Below, piece by piece: positions 44,525 to 53,130 of a stretch of DNA of 64,000 bases; position 1 is the first letter of the stretch, and each line of letters opens with the position of its first letter. The stretch comes from Syntrophobacter sp963666995 (GTDB taxonomy: Bacteria > Desulfobacterota > Syntrophobacteria > Syntrophobacterales > Syntrophobacteraceae), in contig OY762941.1 of NCBI GenBank assembly GCA_963666995.1, positions 3,658,001-3,722,000 on the forward strand, read 5' to 3'. Both the position numbers and the translations under genes were made by a program. A model generated the notes under the pieces. The model made no database searches and was not told where the DNA came from. It was given only the letters and a program-made list of their open reading frames with translations.

Positions 44525-45556
44525 CTATTTGGTGTCCACAATCAGGTCGTACCATTTCTGGCCGAAGCTGGGGATGAATTCCTTGTGAACGTTCTTCGTG
44601 GCCTCTCTGAACGGCTCGAGGTCCGGAGCGTTCACTTCCATGCCCGCTTGCTTCAACTGGTTTACCAGAACATTGTCGGCTAGGTTCTGAGAATAACTCC
44701 TCTGATCCATCATGGCCTGTTTGCCCAGATCGAGCACGATCTGCTTCATCTCGGGCGAAAGAGTGTCAAACCATTTCTCGCTCACCAGAAACACCGTGAA
44801 TGTCATGATGTGGTTGGTGAGGGAGAGGTATTTGTTCACCTCGTAGTATTTGGAATCGTAGATCTGAGGCAGGGCGTTTTCCTGGCCGTCGATCACCCGC
44901 TGTTGCAGCATGGTATACACTTCAGTGAACGGAGCTGCGACCGGGTTTCCTCCGAGGGCCTTCGTCACCGCGAGGTTCACCGGGCTCTGCGGACTCCGGA
45001 TACGCAGGCCGACCACGTCGGCCGGCTTCGTGATCGGGCGAACCGAATTCGAAATCACCCGGTAGCCGTTTTCACCGAATTCAACCACGCGCATCCCTTT
45101 CTTCAAGGTAGCCGCGCGTATCTCGTCTCCAAAAGGTCCGGACAGGACTTTGTAGGCATGTTCACGGTTTCTGAAGATATACGGGAGGCTTATCGCGGTC
45201 ACGACAGGAGTGAACTGGGCGAGCGGGTCGTGGCCGATGATGGTCGCTTCGATTCCGCCGATCTGAAGCGCTTCAAGGACCGTGCGTTCATCTCCGAGCT
45301 GCCCGGCGGGATAGATTTCCACCTTGACCTTGCCGTCAGTCTTCTGAGCCACCAGTTCGGCAAATCTCTTTGCGGCATAGTCGAAATGACTGCCTTCAGC
45401 GGTGACGTGCGCCAGCCGGATCACCTGAGGTTTGGTTTCGGCCGCCTGCACGGCGGAGGGCATACAAATTCCGGCCATCAGCAGAAGAGCGGAAAAAACC
45501 GCCACCGCCAATCTGAGTTGTTCCCGCCGGCCGACCCTCTTCAAATTTGTCTTCAT
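44525..45556 (-). CDS. TRAP transporter periplasmic binding protein (DctP family)
   Basis: The 343-residue protein has a signal peptide ending in SAVQA-AE near residue 39 and the DctP pattern IRLAHVTAEGSHFDYAAKRFAEL, VEIYPAGQLGDERTVLEAL, GLRIRSPQSPVNLAVTKALGG and GQENALPQIYDSKYYEV. The conserved arginine in GLRIRSP normally binds the ligand's carboxylate, which points to a sugar acid or other organic acid substrate. A 305-base gap separates it from the small permease gene. Confidence 0.94.
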   Translation of the reverse strand: MKTNLKRVGRREQLRLAVAVFSALLLMAGICMPSAVQAAETKPQVIRLAHVTAEGSHFDYAAKRFAELVAQKTDGKVKVEIYPAGQLGDERTVLEALQIGGIEATIIGHDPLAQFTPVVTAISLPYIFRNREHAYKVLSGPFGDEIRAATLKKGMRVVEFGENGYRVISNSVRPITKPADVVGLRIRSPQSPVNLAVTKALGGNPVAAPFTEVYTMLQQRVIDGQENALPQIYDSKYYEVNKYLSLTNHIMTFTVFLVSEKWFDTLSPEMKQIVLDLGKQAMMDQRSYSQNLADNVLVNQLKQAGMEVNAPDLEPFREATKNVHKEFIPSFGQKWYDLIVDTK

Positions 45557-45600
45557 GGCCTTACTCCTTTCAGTGGAATGCTTTCCGTGTGTCTTCCAGC

Positions 45601-46752
45601 CTACTTTCCAGCCGCCAGATCCCGGATGGTACGAGCCTGGCGATCTCTAAACGCCGCAAGATTCAGCAGCACTCGGGAAAGATCTTCGCTGGTGTCCCTC
45701 ATGGACCGGTCCTGAACGGTGATTCCGCAATGGGCGACGGCGGTTTCAACCGTGTCTATCCAGTGTTCCGGCAGGCGTGAGGCACCGCAGAAGGCCCCGG
45801 CGATCGCGCCCGCGACGCAGGCGATGCAGTCCGTATCACGGCCGAAGTTCGACCCGCCGATGATGGAGAGCCTGGCATCCCCCTGGGTGATATAAAATAA
45901 GGCCATCGATTCGGCGAGCACTTCCATGCCGTCAAATGCGGGCAGCCAACCGTATTTCTTGAAGAAAGGTTCTCTTACCGACCGGATGTCGGGATTCGCG
46001 GCGGCTATGGCGATTGCTTCATCGATCACTTCGGCGACAGGGGCGGCCACAAAGGACTTGGCGGCCTCGATGACGGATTCGACGGTCGCCTCGGGCCGCA
46101 TCGCCTCGGCAACCGCTGCGGCTTCGGCGGCGGCGCAGTCCAGACCATAGCCGATCCTGGACTGAAGGATCGAAGCCACGTTTTTCGTGTCCAGGGCGGC
46201 CTGCCTCGGATCGCCGGCGTGGAGCGCGCCGATCGGGCTGACCATCATCATGGCGTCCACCATGCCGGGCCAGTGGGTCATGCCGCCCAGTTCGGAGGGA
46301 GGAATCCTGGTGATCGAGTTCCCACCGCTCAATCTGTCCACGAAGATACGGATGTGCGGGTTGATGAGGTAACCGATGGTCTCGGGCCTGATGTCGCGCC
46401 GCCAGACGTCGGCCAGGTCATCCACGGTGATGGGCCCGCCTTTTTCGATAATCGCCTTGGTGATGAGGTATTTGAGTTCGGTCCCGTCTTCAGTCATTCC
46501 GGCCGGATGGTCCATGGGATAGTAGTGGAGCAGGGGGCCGTTCCAGTAGCGGACGTCTCTTTCAGCCTGAGACCATGGAAGAAGGTCTTCCACCAGGCCG
46601 CCGAATTTTTCTTCAAGCGCTTTATAGCCGCCGGAAGGGAGGGCCACCCATTCGAGGGCGGCGCCGAAAGAGGCGCCGATGGAACCCCCCGCGATACATC
46701 CGAGGACCTTGTCGTAAAGGCGTGATTTTCGCAGATCGGCATCGATTGGCAT
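45601..46752 (-). CDS. ADP-ribosylglycohydrolase family protein
   Basis: The 383-residue protein starts at MPIDADL. It has the DraG fold motifs CIAGGSIGASFGAALE, MTEDGTELKYLI (a TED variant of the usual TDDT metal motif) and GRDTDCIACVAGAIAGAFCG with the paired metal aspartates. Family members remove ADP-ribose from protein or cleave other N- or O-glycosidic bonds with a di-metal centre. As first gene of a sugar uptake and phosphorylation operon it is more likely a glycoside hydrolase for a small molecule than a protein de-modifier. That is inference. Confidence 0.9.
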   Translation of the reverse strand: MPIDADLRKSRLYDKVLGCIAGGSIGASFGAALEWVALPSGGYKALEEKFGGLVEDLLPWSQAERDVRYWNGPLLHYYPMDHPAGMTEDGTELKYLITKAIIEKGGPITVDDLADVWRRDIRPETIGYLINPHIRIFVDRLSGGNSITRIPPSELGGMTHWPGMVDAMMMVSPIGALHAGDPRQAALDTKNVASILQSRIGYGLDCAAAEAAAVAEAMRPEATVESVIEAAKSFVAAPVAEVIDEAIAIAAANPDIRSVREPFFKKYGWLPAFDGMEVLAESMALFYITQGDARLSIIGGSNFGRDTDCIACVAGAIAGAFCGASRLPEHWIDTVETAVAHCGITVQDRSMRDTSEDLSRVLLNLAAFRDRQARTIRDLAAGK

Positions 46753-46782
46753 GATTTTTCTCCGTTCAGTGAGGGCCATGAT

Positions 46783-46803
46783 AACGTTTACGTAAACGTT
46801 TAC
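46783..46803. promoter_or_regulatory. LacI-family operator
   Basis: AACGTTTACGTAAACGTT (46783-46800) is a perfect 18-base palindrome and overlaps a second one, GTAAACGTTTAC (46792-46803). A central CG between TAAA/TTTA arms is the hallmark of LacI/GalR operators. It lies 31 bases upstream of the ADP-ribosylglycohydrolase-like start, where it would block the operon promoter. Two overlapping frames may let the repressor bind in two registers. Confidence 0.85.
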
Positions 46804-46984
46804 ACAGAACTGAATATAGGCCTGTGCAGGCTGCAAGTCAACAAGATCTTTATTTCCTTCTTTCGCTTCACTCATTCCTGTTTGCCGACAGCTCCGTCCA
46901 TCGTGTCCCACAGGATAGACGAATGATTGGTGCCACATTCACAGTTGAATTCGCTTGACAAGGGGGAAGGTCTTAAAGATAAGT

Positions 46985-47002
46985 AAATGAATATTCACTT
47001 AG
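46985..47002. promoter_or_regulatory. Possible TetR-type operator
   Basis: The core TGAATATTCA (46989-46998) is a perfect palindrome, extended by TAA/TTA one mismatch further out, so eight of nine base pairs on each side match. It lies about 320 bases upstream of the TetR-family gene at 47318 and resembles operators of acyl-CoA-responsive TetR proteins. Function is inferred. Confidence 0.45.
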
Positions 47003-47012
47003 TACATTGGGC

Positions 47013-47032
47013 CCGGATACTTGTATCCGGGT
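47013..47032. terminator. Hairpin CCCGGATAC / GTATCCGGG
   Basis: A 9-base perfect stem with a two-base gap (TT). No T-run is beside it. It lies in the space between two divergent genes, so a terminator function is uncertain; a repeat element is the alternative. Confidence 0.35.
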
Positions 47033-47101
47033 CCGTAAGGACAAGAGGACCGCCGAATCCGTTACCACGATTCCAGGGCTTGCCCCCCGAGCTTCCTCTT
47101 C

Positions 47102-47126
47102 CTCTTGCGCTTCGCGCACGGACAAC
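47102..47126 (+). repeat. Dispersed 25-base repeat, copy 1
   Basis: The 25 bases beginning CTCTTGCGCTTCGCG recur exactly on the opposite strand at 55047-55071. Here they run into ACGGACAACGAGTTGTCCGT, itself a palindrome. Confidence 0.75.
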
Positions 47127-47317
47127 GAGTTGTCCGTGCCACCCATCAATAGGATTATGTCATTGAATTTGTGAAATGGACTACTTAGTAAAGCTCATCC
47201 TGCTGCGCCTCGATTTACCCTTCGGTTCGGGGGGAAATCGAAAATCGAACGCGGGATGGACGGCGGTTCTTATCTCCTGCCGGATTCGCCATCGGCGGCG
47301 AGAAAGACGCGAGTCCC

Positions 47318-48016
47318 ATGCGCACGGGCAGTGAGGATCGAACAAACGGGAGCACACCGGCTTTGGATGAAAAGACAGAGAAAAAGGGCAGGCTGAAAGG
47401 TGACGAGAGAAGACGGCAACTCATTCGCGCCGCCACGCGGGTCTTCTCCCGCCATGGATTCGGCGGAACCACGATGCGGCAGTTGGCGGCGGAGGCCGGC
47501 GTCAGTGAAGCCATGTTCTATCATCATTTCCCGAGCAAAGAGGTGCTCTACGAGGCGATACTCGAAGAAAAAATGAACGCCGCGAGGCTTCTCTATTATC
47601 CGGTCGAGGCGGTCCGGGCAAAGAGGGACCGGGAAGTCCTCGATACGATCGTGGGAAATATCCTGCGTGAAAGCACTGAGGACGATTCGTTCATGCGCAT
47701 GCTCATGTTCGGCGCCCTGGAAGGCCATGGACTTGCACGCAGGTTTGTTGAATGGCCCGTGCAGGAATTCTACCGGTTCCTCGGCTCCTTCTTCGAGGAA
47801 AGAATGAAGGATGGGGCTTTGAAGACGATGGACGGGAAGACGGCGGCTCAGCTTCTCGTCGGCATGGCCCATATCATGGTCCTCTACCGCGAGGTCTTCA
47901 AGGATTCGACGACCCGCGAAACCGGGCTCGAAGCTTTGAAGAAGACCATAGTGGATGTGTTTCTCTTTGGACTGAGCGCGGGAAAAGAAGAAGAGGCTTC
48001 CGAGGACGTCAGGTAG
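47318..48016 (+). CDS. TetR-family transcriptional regulator
   Basis: The 232-residue protein has the TetR helix-turn-helix (RRRQLIRAATRVFSRHGFGG, then TTMRQLAAEAGVSEAMFYHHF) and a helical ligand-binding C-terminal domain. No strong ribosome site precedes the ATG at 47318, so a later start is possible. It is divergent from the ADP-ribosylglycohydrolase operon and convergent with the SBF-type transporter gene, which it may control. The ligand is unknown. Confidence 0.92.
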   Translation: MRTGSEDRTNGSTPALDEKTEKKGRLKGDERRRQLIRAATRVFSRHGFGGTTMRQLAAEAGVSEAMFYHHFPSKEVLYEAILEEKMNAARLLYYPVEAVRAKRDREVLDTIVGNILRESTEDDSFMRMLMFGALEGHGLARRFVEWPVQEFYRFLGSFFEERMKDGALKTMDGKTAAQLLVGMAHIMVLYREVFKDSTTRETGLEALKKTIVDVFLFGLSAGKEEEASEDVR

Positions 48017-48149
48017 CCGCCGCGGTTGTTTCCCCCACGGGCGAAGAGACTATACGGATGACTCAGGGGACGGGTTCGGGCATAAAAGCGGCAAGGCCGG
48101 GCCGGAGGGGGAATCGAAATGCTGACCTTCAGGGACCCGCCTGGAAGGA

Positions 48150-49121
48150 TCACGCCCGGCTCGATTTCCATTTCCGGTAAAGGCGAAGCGGGACAATAAG
48201 CCCGAAAAACGGGATGGTGTATATCGCCGCCACCGTTGGTTCGCGATGGCCGAAGAACTGCGCACTGAACACCAAAACCAGGATGTTGTTCAGGATCCCG
48301 AAGCTGATTATAACTGACAACTGACAGGCCAGCGGCTTTTTGAGCGTGGACAGTATTCCCGCCACAAAGAAAACACCGGCCAGACCAACTGAAATGCCCA
48401 AGGCAAGGGCAAGGGCGAACGGCTCCTCACGAAGAAAACCGGAATATTGCGAAAAAACCCCAAGGTTCGTAATTGCAAATGATACCAGGGAGACCGGATA
48501 CTGCCCCCTGGAGAGCTTTTCGGCAAACGCCGGAGCAACGCGCTTCAATGCCTCGGCCAGAAAAAGAGGAACAAAGACGACCAGGCAGAGAAGGCGCATC
48601 ATGGCCAGGAGCGATATCTCCATATTTCGGGCGGCAAGAACTTTGACGAGCGCCGGAAGTGTGAAGGGCACCAGGATCGAACTGGTGACCACCATGCTGA
48701 ACATGAGCGGCATGTCCGCCTCGACGAGGCCTGCGAAAAAGGGAGATGCCACTCCCGTGGAGACACCGCTGAGAAGCAGGGCTGCAAGCGCGTAGTCGGG
48801 AAATGTGTATTGAAAAAATACAAATATCGCTGCGGGAAGCAGGATCAGCTTTATCGACAGGTAGTAGCATACGCTGGGAAGAGAAGCCTTCACTGTAGCC
48901 AGGATGGCTTTTTGCCGGACGGAGAGAAAGCTGAAGAAAATGAGCGCCATCATGCAGTATATGGGGTAGGGCTGAAAAAGTGACGCCGTCTCCGGCAGAA
49001 AAATGCCGGCCAGGATGGAGGAAAAGCTGACGGCGAGCATGAGTGCATCACGCAGAGTGAGCATGTCCCAGAGACTCCCGGAGTCTGCTCTCTTCGAACC
49101 GTTCATCGGCCGGAGAGGCAT
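48150..49121 (-). CDS. SBF/BASS-type membrane transporter
   Basis: The 323-residue protein has about ten hydrophobic segments and the unwound-helix pattern LSGVSTGVASPFFAGLVEAD with SFAITNLGVFSQYSG, which fits the bile acid:sodium symporter (SBF) superfamily. It probably imports or exports an organic anion. The ATG at 49064 (after GGGAG) is an alternative start that removes 19 polar residues and avoids overlap with the truncated channel gene. AEC-type carrier is the less likely alternative. Confidence 0.75.
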   Translation of the reverse strand: MPLRPMNGSKRADSGSLWDMLTLRDALMLAVSFSSILAGIFLPETASLFQPYPIYCMMALIFFSFLSVRQKAILATVKASLPSVCYYLSIKLILLPAAIFVFFQYTFPDYALAALLLSGVSTGVASPFFAGLVEADMPLMFSMVVTSSILVPFTLPALVKVLAARNMEISLLAMMRLLCLVVFVPLFLAEALKRVAPAFAEKLSRGQYPVSLVSFAITNLGVFSQYSGFLREEPFALALALGISVGLAGVFFVAGILSTLKKPLACQLSVIISFGILNNILVLVFSAQFFGHREPTVAAIYTIPFFGLIVPLRLYRKWKSSRA

Positions 49122-49575
49122 GAAAAAATGTTCGTACCCCTGTTATACCGCCCCCCGGGCGTGGTTTCAGGGTGGCCTCAATTGTATCGCCCAGTCCCAA
49201 AGTGAAGAACGTGGTCCCGCTGAAGTAAAGAGAGGTGCCGAAGCCGGAATGCACTGCCGCAGCCTGGAGAAAAGGTCCGGATGCCCAGTACAGCAAGGCA
49301 AATCCGGAGATCAATATACCTGCCCAGAGACTCAGGAGGATGATGAGCGAGAGGGGACCGTAAAAGCTCAAAAGCTGTTCGCGGCGCCTGGCTGAGAAGA
49401 GCGCTGCCGAGAAGGTGGACCACAGGAGCCATGAATGCCGGTAAAAGGTCCGTGCCAGGCGTAATTTTCGAGTCACCCGGCGAGGGAACACGACGGTCTC
49501 GAAAGCATCCCACAGCACGAGAAGAATCAGGGCAGAACCAAAGACGGCGCCCGGAACCGATACGTTTGTCTCCAT
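49048..49575 (-). pseudogene. Two-TM K+ channel-type gene, truncated after the pore
   Basis: The frame encodes an N-terminal membrane segment, a second one (SLIILLSLWAGILISGFALL) and the selectivity-filter-like TTFFTLGLGDT. The family normally continues with a third helix and a cytoplasmic tail of some 200 residues. Here the frame turns at about residue 133 into GGGITGVRTFFHASPADER, which is antisense-quality sequence overlapping the transporter gene start. I read a deletion that removed the channel's 3' half. A functional short channel is unlikely. Confidence 0.65.
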
Positions 49576-49841
49576 TCAATTTCTCCCATTCGAGGTTGCC
49601 CTTCGCAACGATATTCCGTGCTATAAGACTGATGGTAACCACTTCCGATGAACATCTCCACAGCGGCGGTACGGCTCGGGCAGGCAAGTGACGTTTTCGG
49701 TTGGGCGGCCCTTTCATTCTTCCAATTTTTGGTGATTCCGGTCTTTTCCTTGCAGGAAATGGGGTGAGTGTGAGCTTTTCGAATTGAACGGCCCCGCTCG
49801 CTCTTTAAATATGACCGCGGAGTCGTTACCTTCATGGGCAA

Positions 49842-52550
49842 GTGAATTTCACGGGGGCATTTTGGAATACGATTGTGAAGAGACGGGACCGTTCGGTCCC
49901 GGGGCAGATCAAAAGGCAAAATCGAACACAGCTTATTCACTTGTGGAACACACCACGGGATACCGGCGACGTGCAAGCTGCGCTTAGAAGATTTTTCGGA
50001 AACATCAGGTGCATCCAATGGTCCCGGATCATCGGGATCGCTCTGTTCACCGGCGTTTTACTTGCCGCTGTCAGAGTTGTTCCCGCAGATGCGAAAGGCC
50101 CCCTGACGACCCGGGAAAGCGAGTGGCTTGCAGCTCATCCCGATATCGCCATTGCGCCTGATCCAAATTATCCTCCTATCGAGTATTTTGACGAAAACGG
50201 AGAATACCGGGGCATAGCAGCGGATTACATAGCGCTTATCGAAAAGAAGCTTGGCTATCGATTCAAAATTGTGAAGATGCAAAGCTGGGATGAAATCCTT
50301 GCGAGTGCAAAGAATAAGCAGATAGACATGTTCGGCGCCGCGGCTGAGACTCCGCAGCGCTCCGAGTACATGATTTTTACGGTCCCTTTCGTTGAATTCC
50401 CCTCCGTGATCATCGTGAGAAAGGAAGTCAAAGAGTCGCTCACCCTGGAACAGCTCAGCGGCTTAAAGGTTGCGATCGTTTCAGGATATGCGGATCACGA
50501 CTATATCCGCAACAAATATCCCCTGCTCGACCTCGATGTTGTGCCAAGCGTTGAAACCGGCCTGAAGAAGGTGTCTTTCGGCATGGTGGATGCCTTGGTG
50601 ACCAACCTTGCGGCGGCCACCTATCACATTGAAAAGCAGGGGATCACGAACCTTCGTCTGGCGGGCAACACCGGCTATGTCTATCGCCTCGGGTTCGGCG
50701 TACGCAAGGATTGGCCGGAACTGGCGGCCATTCTTCAAAAGGAGCTGGCGCAGATCGGGCCGAGCGAGAGGGAGGCCATCTATAAAAAGTGGGTCCACCT
50801 TGGCAACGAGAGTCTCTACACGAGGAGGGAGTTCTGGATCGGCGCTCTGGGAGTCCTCATCCTGGCATGTTTGGTGATGACGGGTCTTCTGGTGTGGAAC
50901 CGGTCTCTCAAATCGCTCGTAGACCGGAGAACGCAGGAGCTGAATAAGGAACTGGCCGAGCACCGGCGAACGGAGGCGGCTCTTCGGGATAGCGAACAGC
51001 GATTCCGCTCCCTGGTTGAGACAACAAGTGACTGGGTGTGGGAAGTGGACCTTGACAACCGCTATACGTATGTCAGCCCGAAAGTGAAGGACCTGCTGGG
51101 ATACGAGGTGAACGAAGTCATCGGAAGAAGGCCGAGCGAGTTCATGCACGAAGACGAGGCGAAACGGATAGCGGGGTTGTGCGCGGCCATCGTCGAGTCC
51201 TGCGGGCCCTTTGCCCGTCTGGAGAACACAAATCTGCACAAGGATGGACGATACGTGGTGCTCGAGACCAGCGGTGTGCCGATCCTTGACGAAGACGGGA
51301 ATCTTCGGGGGTATCGGGGAATCGACCGTGACATCACCGACCGGATACGGGCTGAGGAAGCTCTGAAGGCGGCGAATAAGGAACTGGAAAGACGAGTCGG
51401 GGACCGAACGGCTGAATTGACCATGGCAAACCAGGAATTACAGGCCGAAGTGATCGTGCGCAGGAGGGCCGAAGAAGAACTGACAAGCGCAAACGAACGC
51501 CTGCGGGTCCTGTTCGCTTATGCCCCGGATGCCTATTTCCTGGTCGATTTATCAGGCAATCTCGTGGACGGGAATATGGCCGCCGAACAGATTTCCGGGT
51601 ATTCGCTGGAGGAGACGGCCGGGAAAAATATCCTCAAATGGGGACTTCTGCCTCACGATCAGCTCCCCAAGGTGAGGCGCATCCTGGCTGGAAGTGCGCA
51701 GGGACATCCTTCAGGACCGGATGAGTTTACATTCACATGCAAAGACGGCAGGCAGGTGGAGTTGGAAGTGAGGACCTTTCCAACCCGGATAGGCGGGCAG
51801 ATGCTGATATTGGGCATAGCGCGCGATATTACCGCGAGGAAAGAAACGGAGAAGGCGTTGCTTGACTCGGAGCGCAGGCTGAGGTTCCTGTCTTCCAAGC
51901 TTCTGACCGCGCAGGAGGAAGAAAGGCGGAGGGTGGCGCGTGAACTCCACGACAGCATAGGCCAGTATCTTGCAGCCGTTAAGTTCAACATAGAAGGCGT
52001 GATCGGAGCCAACGGCCTGGATGGCGTGGAGAACATGAAAAGGCTGGAGAATCTCGTACCGATGATTCGGGGCGCAATCGAGGAGGTGAGAAGAATCTAT
52101 ACGGGGCTGAGGCCTTCCATTCTCGATGATCTGGGAATCCTTGTCACGATCGACTGGTTTTGCAGGGAAATTCGGAAAACTTATCCGAACATTCAGATTG
52201 ACCAGCACGTTGATGCTAAAGAAAGCAAAGTAAGAAAGTCTCTGAAGATCGTCATTTTCAGAGTAATCCAGGAAGCGCTGAACAACGTTGCGAAACATAG
52301 CGAAGCGACCGCCGTGAGCATCTTCCTGCGGGAAGAGGAGGGTGAGGTCGAATTGATTATCGAGGACGACGGAGTCGGCTTCGACGTCGATGAAGCCCTG
52401 AGCAGGGATAGTCAGGAAAGAGGGCTCGGACTAACGGGAATGAAAGAGCGGGTTGAACTCTCCGGCGGGGTTCTTGCCATCGAGTCTGTGCCCGGAGACG
52501 GGACCAGGCTGAGAGCCCTGTGGGCAGCCCCGAGGCTGATGAAATTCTAG
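49842..52550 (+). CDS. Hybrid-sensor histidine kinase: SBP domain, TM, PAS-PAS, HisKA_3
   Basis: The 902-residue protein has a membrane anchor (about 60-80), a periplasmic family 3 binding domain (about 85-325: PDIAIAPDPNYPPIEY, LDVVPSVETGLKK), a second TM (about 335-357), two PAS domains (about 385-510 and 555-675), a dimerisation helix with the phospho-acceptor histidine in RRVARELHDSIGQY, and an ATPase domain (VIQEALNNVAKHS, DDGVGFD, GLGLTGMKER). That is the NarL-partner (HPK7) type. No response regulator gene is adjacent. The GTG at 49842 lacks a clear ribosome site; a GTG at 49971 would shorten it by 43 residues. Confidence 0.92.
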   Translation: MNFTGAFWNTIVKRRDRSVPGQIKRQNRTQLIHLWNTPRDTGDVQAALRRFFGNIRCIQWSRIIGIALFTGVLLAAVRVVPADAKGPLTTRESEWLAAHPDIAIAPDPNYPPIEYFDENGEYRGIAADYIALIEKKLGYRFKIVKMQSWDEILASAKNKQIDMFGAAAETPQRSEYMIFTVPFVEFPSVIIVRKEVKESLTLEQLSGLKVAIVSGYADHDYIRNKYPLLDLDVVPSVETGLKKVSFGMVDALVTNLAAATYHIEKQGITNLRLAGNTGYVYRLGFGVRKDWPELAAILQKELAQIGPSEREAIYKKWVHLGNESLYTRREFWIGALGVLILACLVMTGLLVWNRSLKSLVDRRTQELNKELAEHRRTEAALRDSEQRFRSLVETTSDWVWEVDLDNRYTYVSPKVKDLLGYEVNEVIGRRPSEFMHEDEAKRIAGLCAAIVESCGPFARLENTNLHKDGRYVVLETSGVPILDEDGNLRGYRGIDRDITDRIRAEEALKAANKELERRVGDRTAELTMANQELQAEVIVRRRAEEELTSANERLRVLFAYAPDAYFLVDLSGNLVDGNMAAEQISGYSLEETAGKNILKWGLLPHDQLPKVRRILAGSAQGHPSGPDEFTFTCKDGRQVELEVRTFPTRIGGQMLILGIARDITARKETEKALLDSERRLRFLSSKLLTAQEEERRRVARELHDSIGQYLAAVKFNIEGVIGANGLDGVENMKRLENLVPMIRGAIEEVRRIYTGLRPSILDDLGILVTIDWFCREIRKTYPNIQIDQHVDAKESKVRKSLKIVIFRVIQEALNNVAKHSEATAVSIFLREEEGEVELIIEDDGVGFDVDEALSRDSQERGLGLTGMKERVELSGGVLAIESVPGDGTRLRALWAAPRLMKF

Positions 52551-52830
52551 GGGCCGATCGGGCAAGGGCAAACCCGCGGATGTGGAAAAAAGATGCCCGC
52601 GGACCGTGATGACTCGGGAGGGGGCGGGTTTTTCAGGTCAAGGGCGTGTTGATTTATTTGGCGACGGCTCCCTTCACCGCCCTGCCGGAATAGTGAGACA
52701 CCCTCCACTGTCGCACCTCTTCAAACGATGGACCCCCATGTGAGAGGCGGGCCTCCGTGATCGGCCTCCGGGCAGGAAAATTCCAGGTCTTGAGCATGCG
52801 CCTTGCGTCGGGGCGATTCGCTCCGGAAAA

Positions 52831-53130
52831 TCATTCGATGACAACCATGTTGTTGAGCGCCGATATGAACGTTTCTAAGGGGTCACCGGCTCCGTAATCG
52901 GCGGAACTTCCCCGGTACCGTCCGCCCGGATTCGGGGATCGGATGCCCTTCGCTGACTCCGGAAAATCGAACGCCGGTCGCCGCAATGTTCCTTCCAGGC
53001 CGTCCAGCCCTGCCTGGCCCCACAGGAAAGGCGGTTCCACCCTCTTGCGACTCAACGGTTTTCCGAAAAATCCTCCAATGGCCAGTACGAGGGAAAGAGT
53101 GAGCGTGGAAACCATCATGTACCTGAGCAT
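52831..53130 (-). CDS. Small secreted or membrane-anchored hypothetical protein
   Basis: The 99-residue frame starts at an ATG seven bases after GGAGGT. It opens with a hydrophobic signal-like segment (YMMVSTLTLSLVLAIGG) followed by a polar, glycine- and proline-rich tail. I recognise no family. The good ribosome site and signal peptide make it more believable than other frames nearby, but function and reality are unproven. It lies alone between the histidine kinase gene and a long gap. Confidence 0.5.
   Translation of the reverse strand: MLRYMMVSTLTLSLVLAIGGFFGKPLSRKRVEPPFLWGQAGLDGLEGTLRRPAFDFPESAKGIRSPNPGGRYRGSSADYGAGDPLETFISALNNMVVIE

Larger units (their letters stand above)
46753..47317. 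other. Divergent control region between LacI-type operon and TetR gene
   Basis: About 560 bases without a gene. From left to right it holds the LacI-type palindrome (46783-46803), a TGAATATTCA palindrome (46989-46998), a CCCGGATAC/GTATCCGGG hairpin (47013-47032), and a dispersed repeat (47102-47126). Confidence 0.7.
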
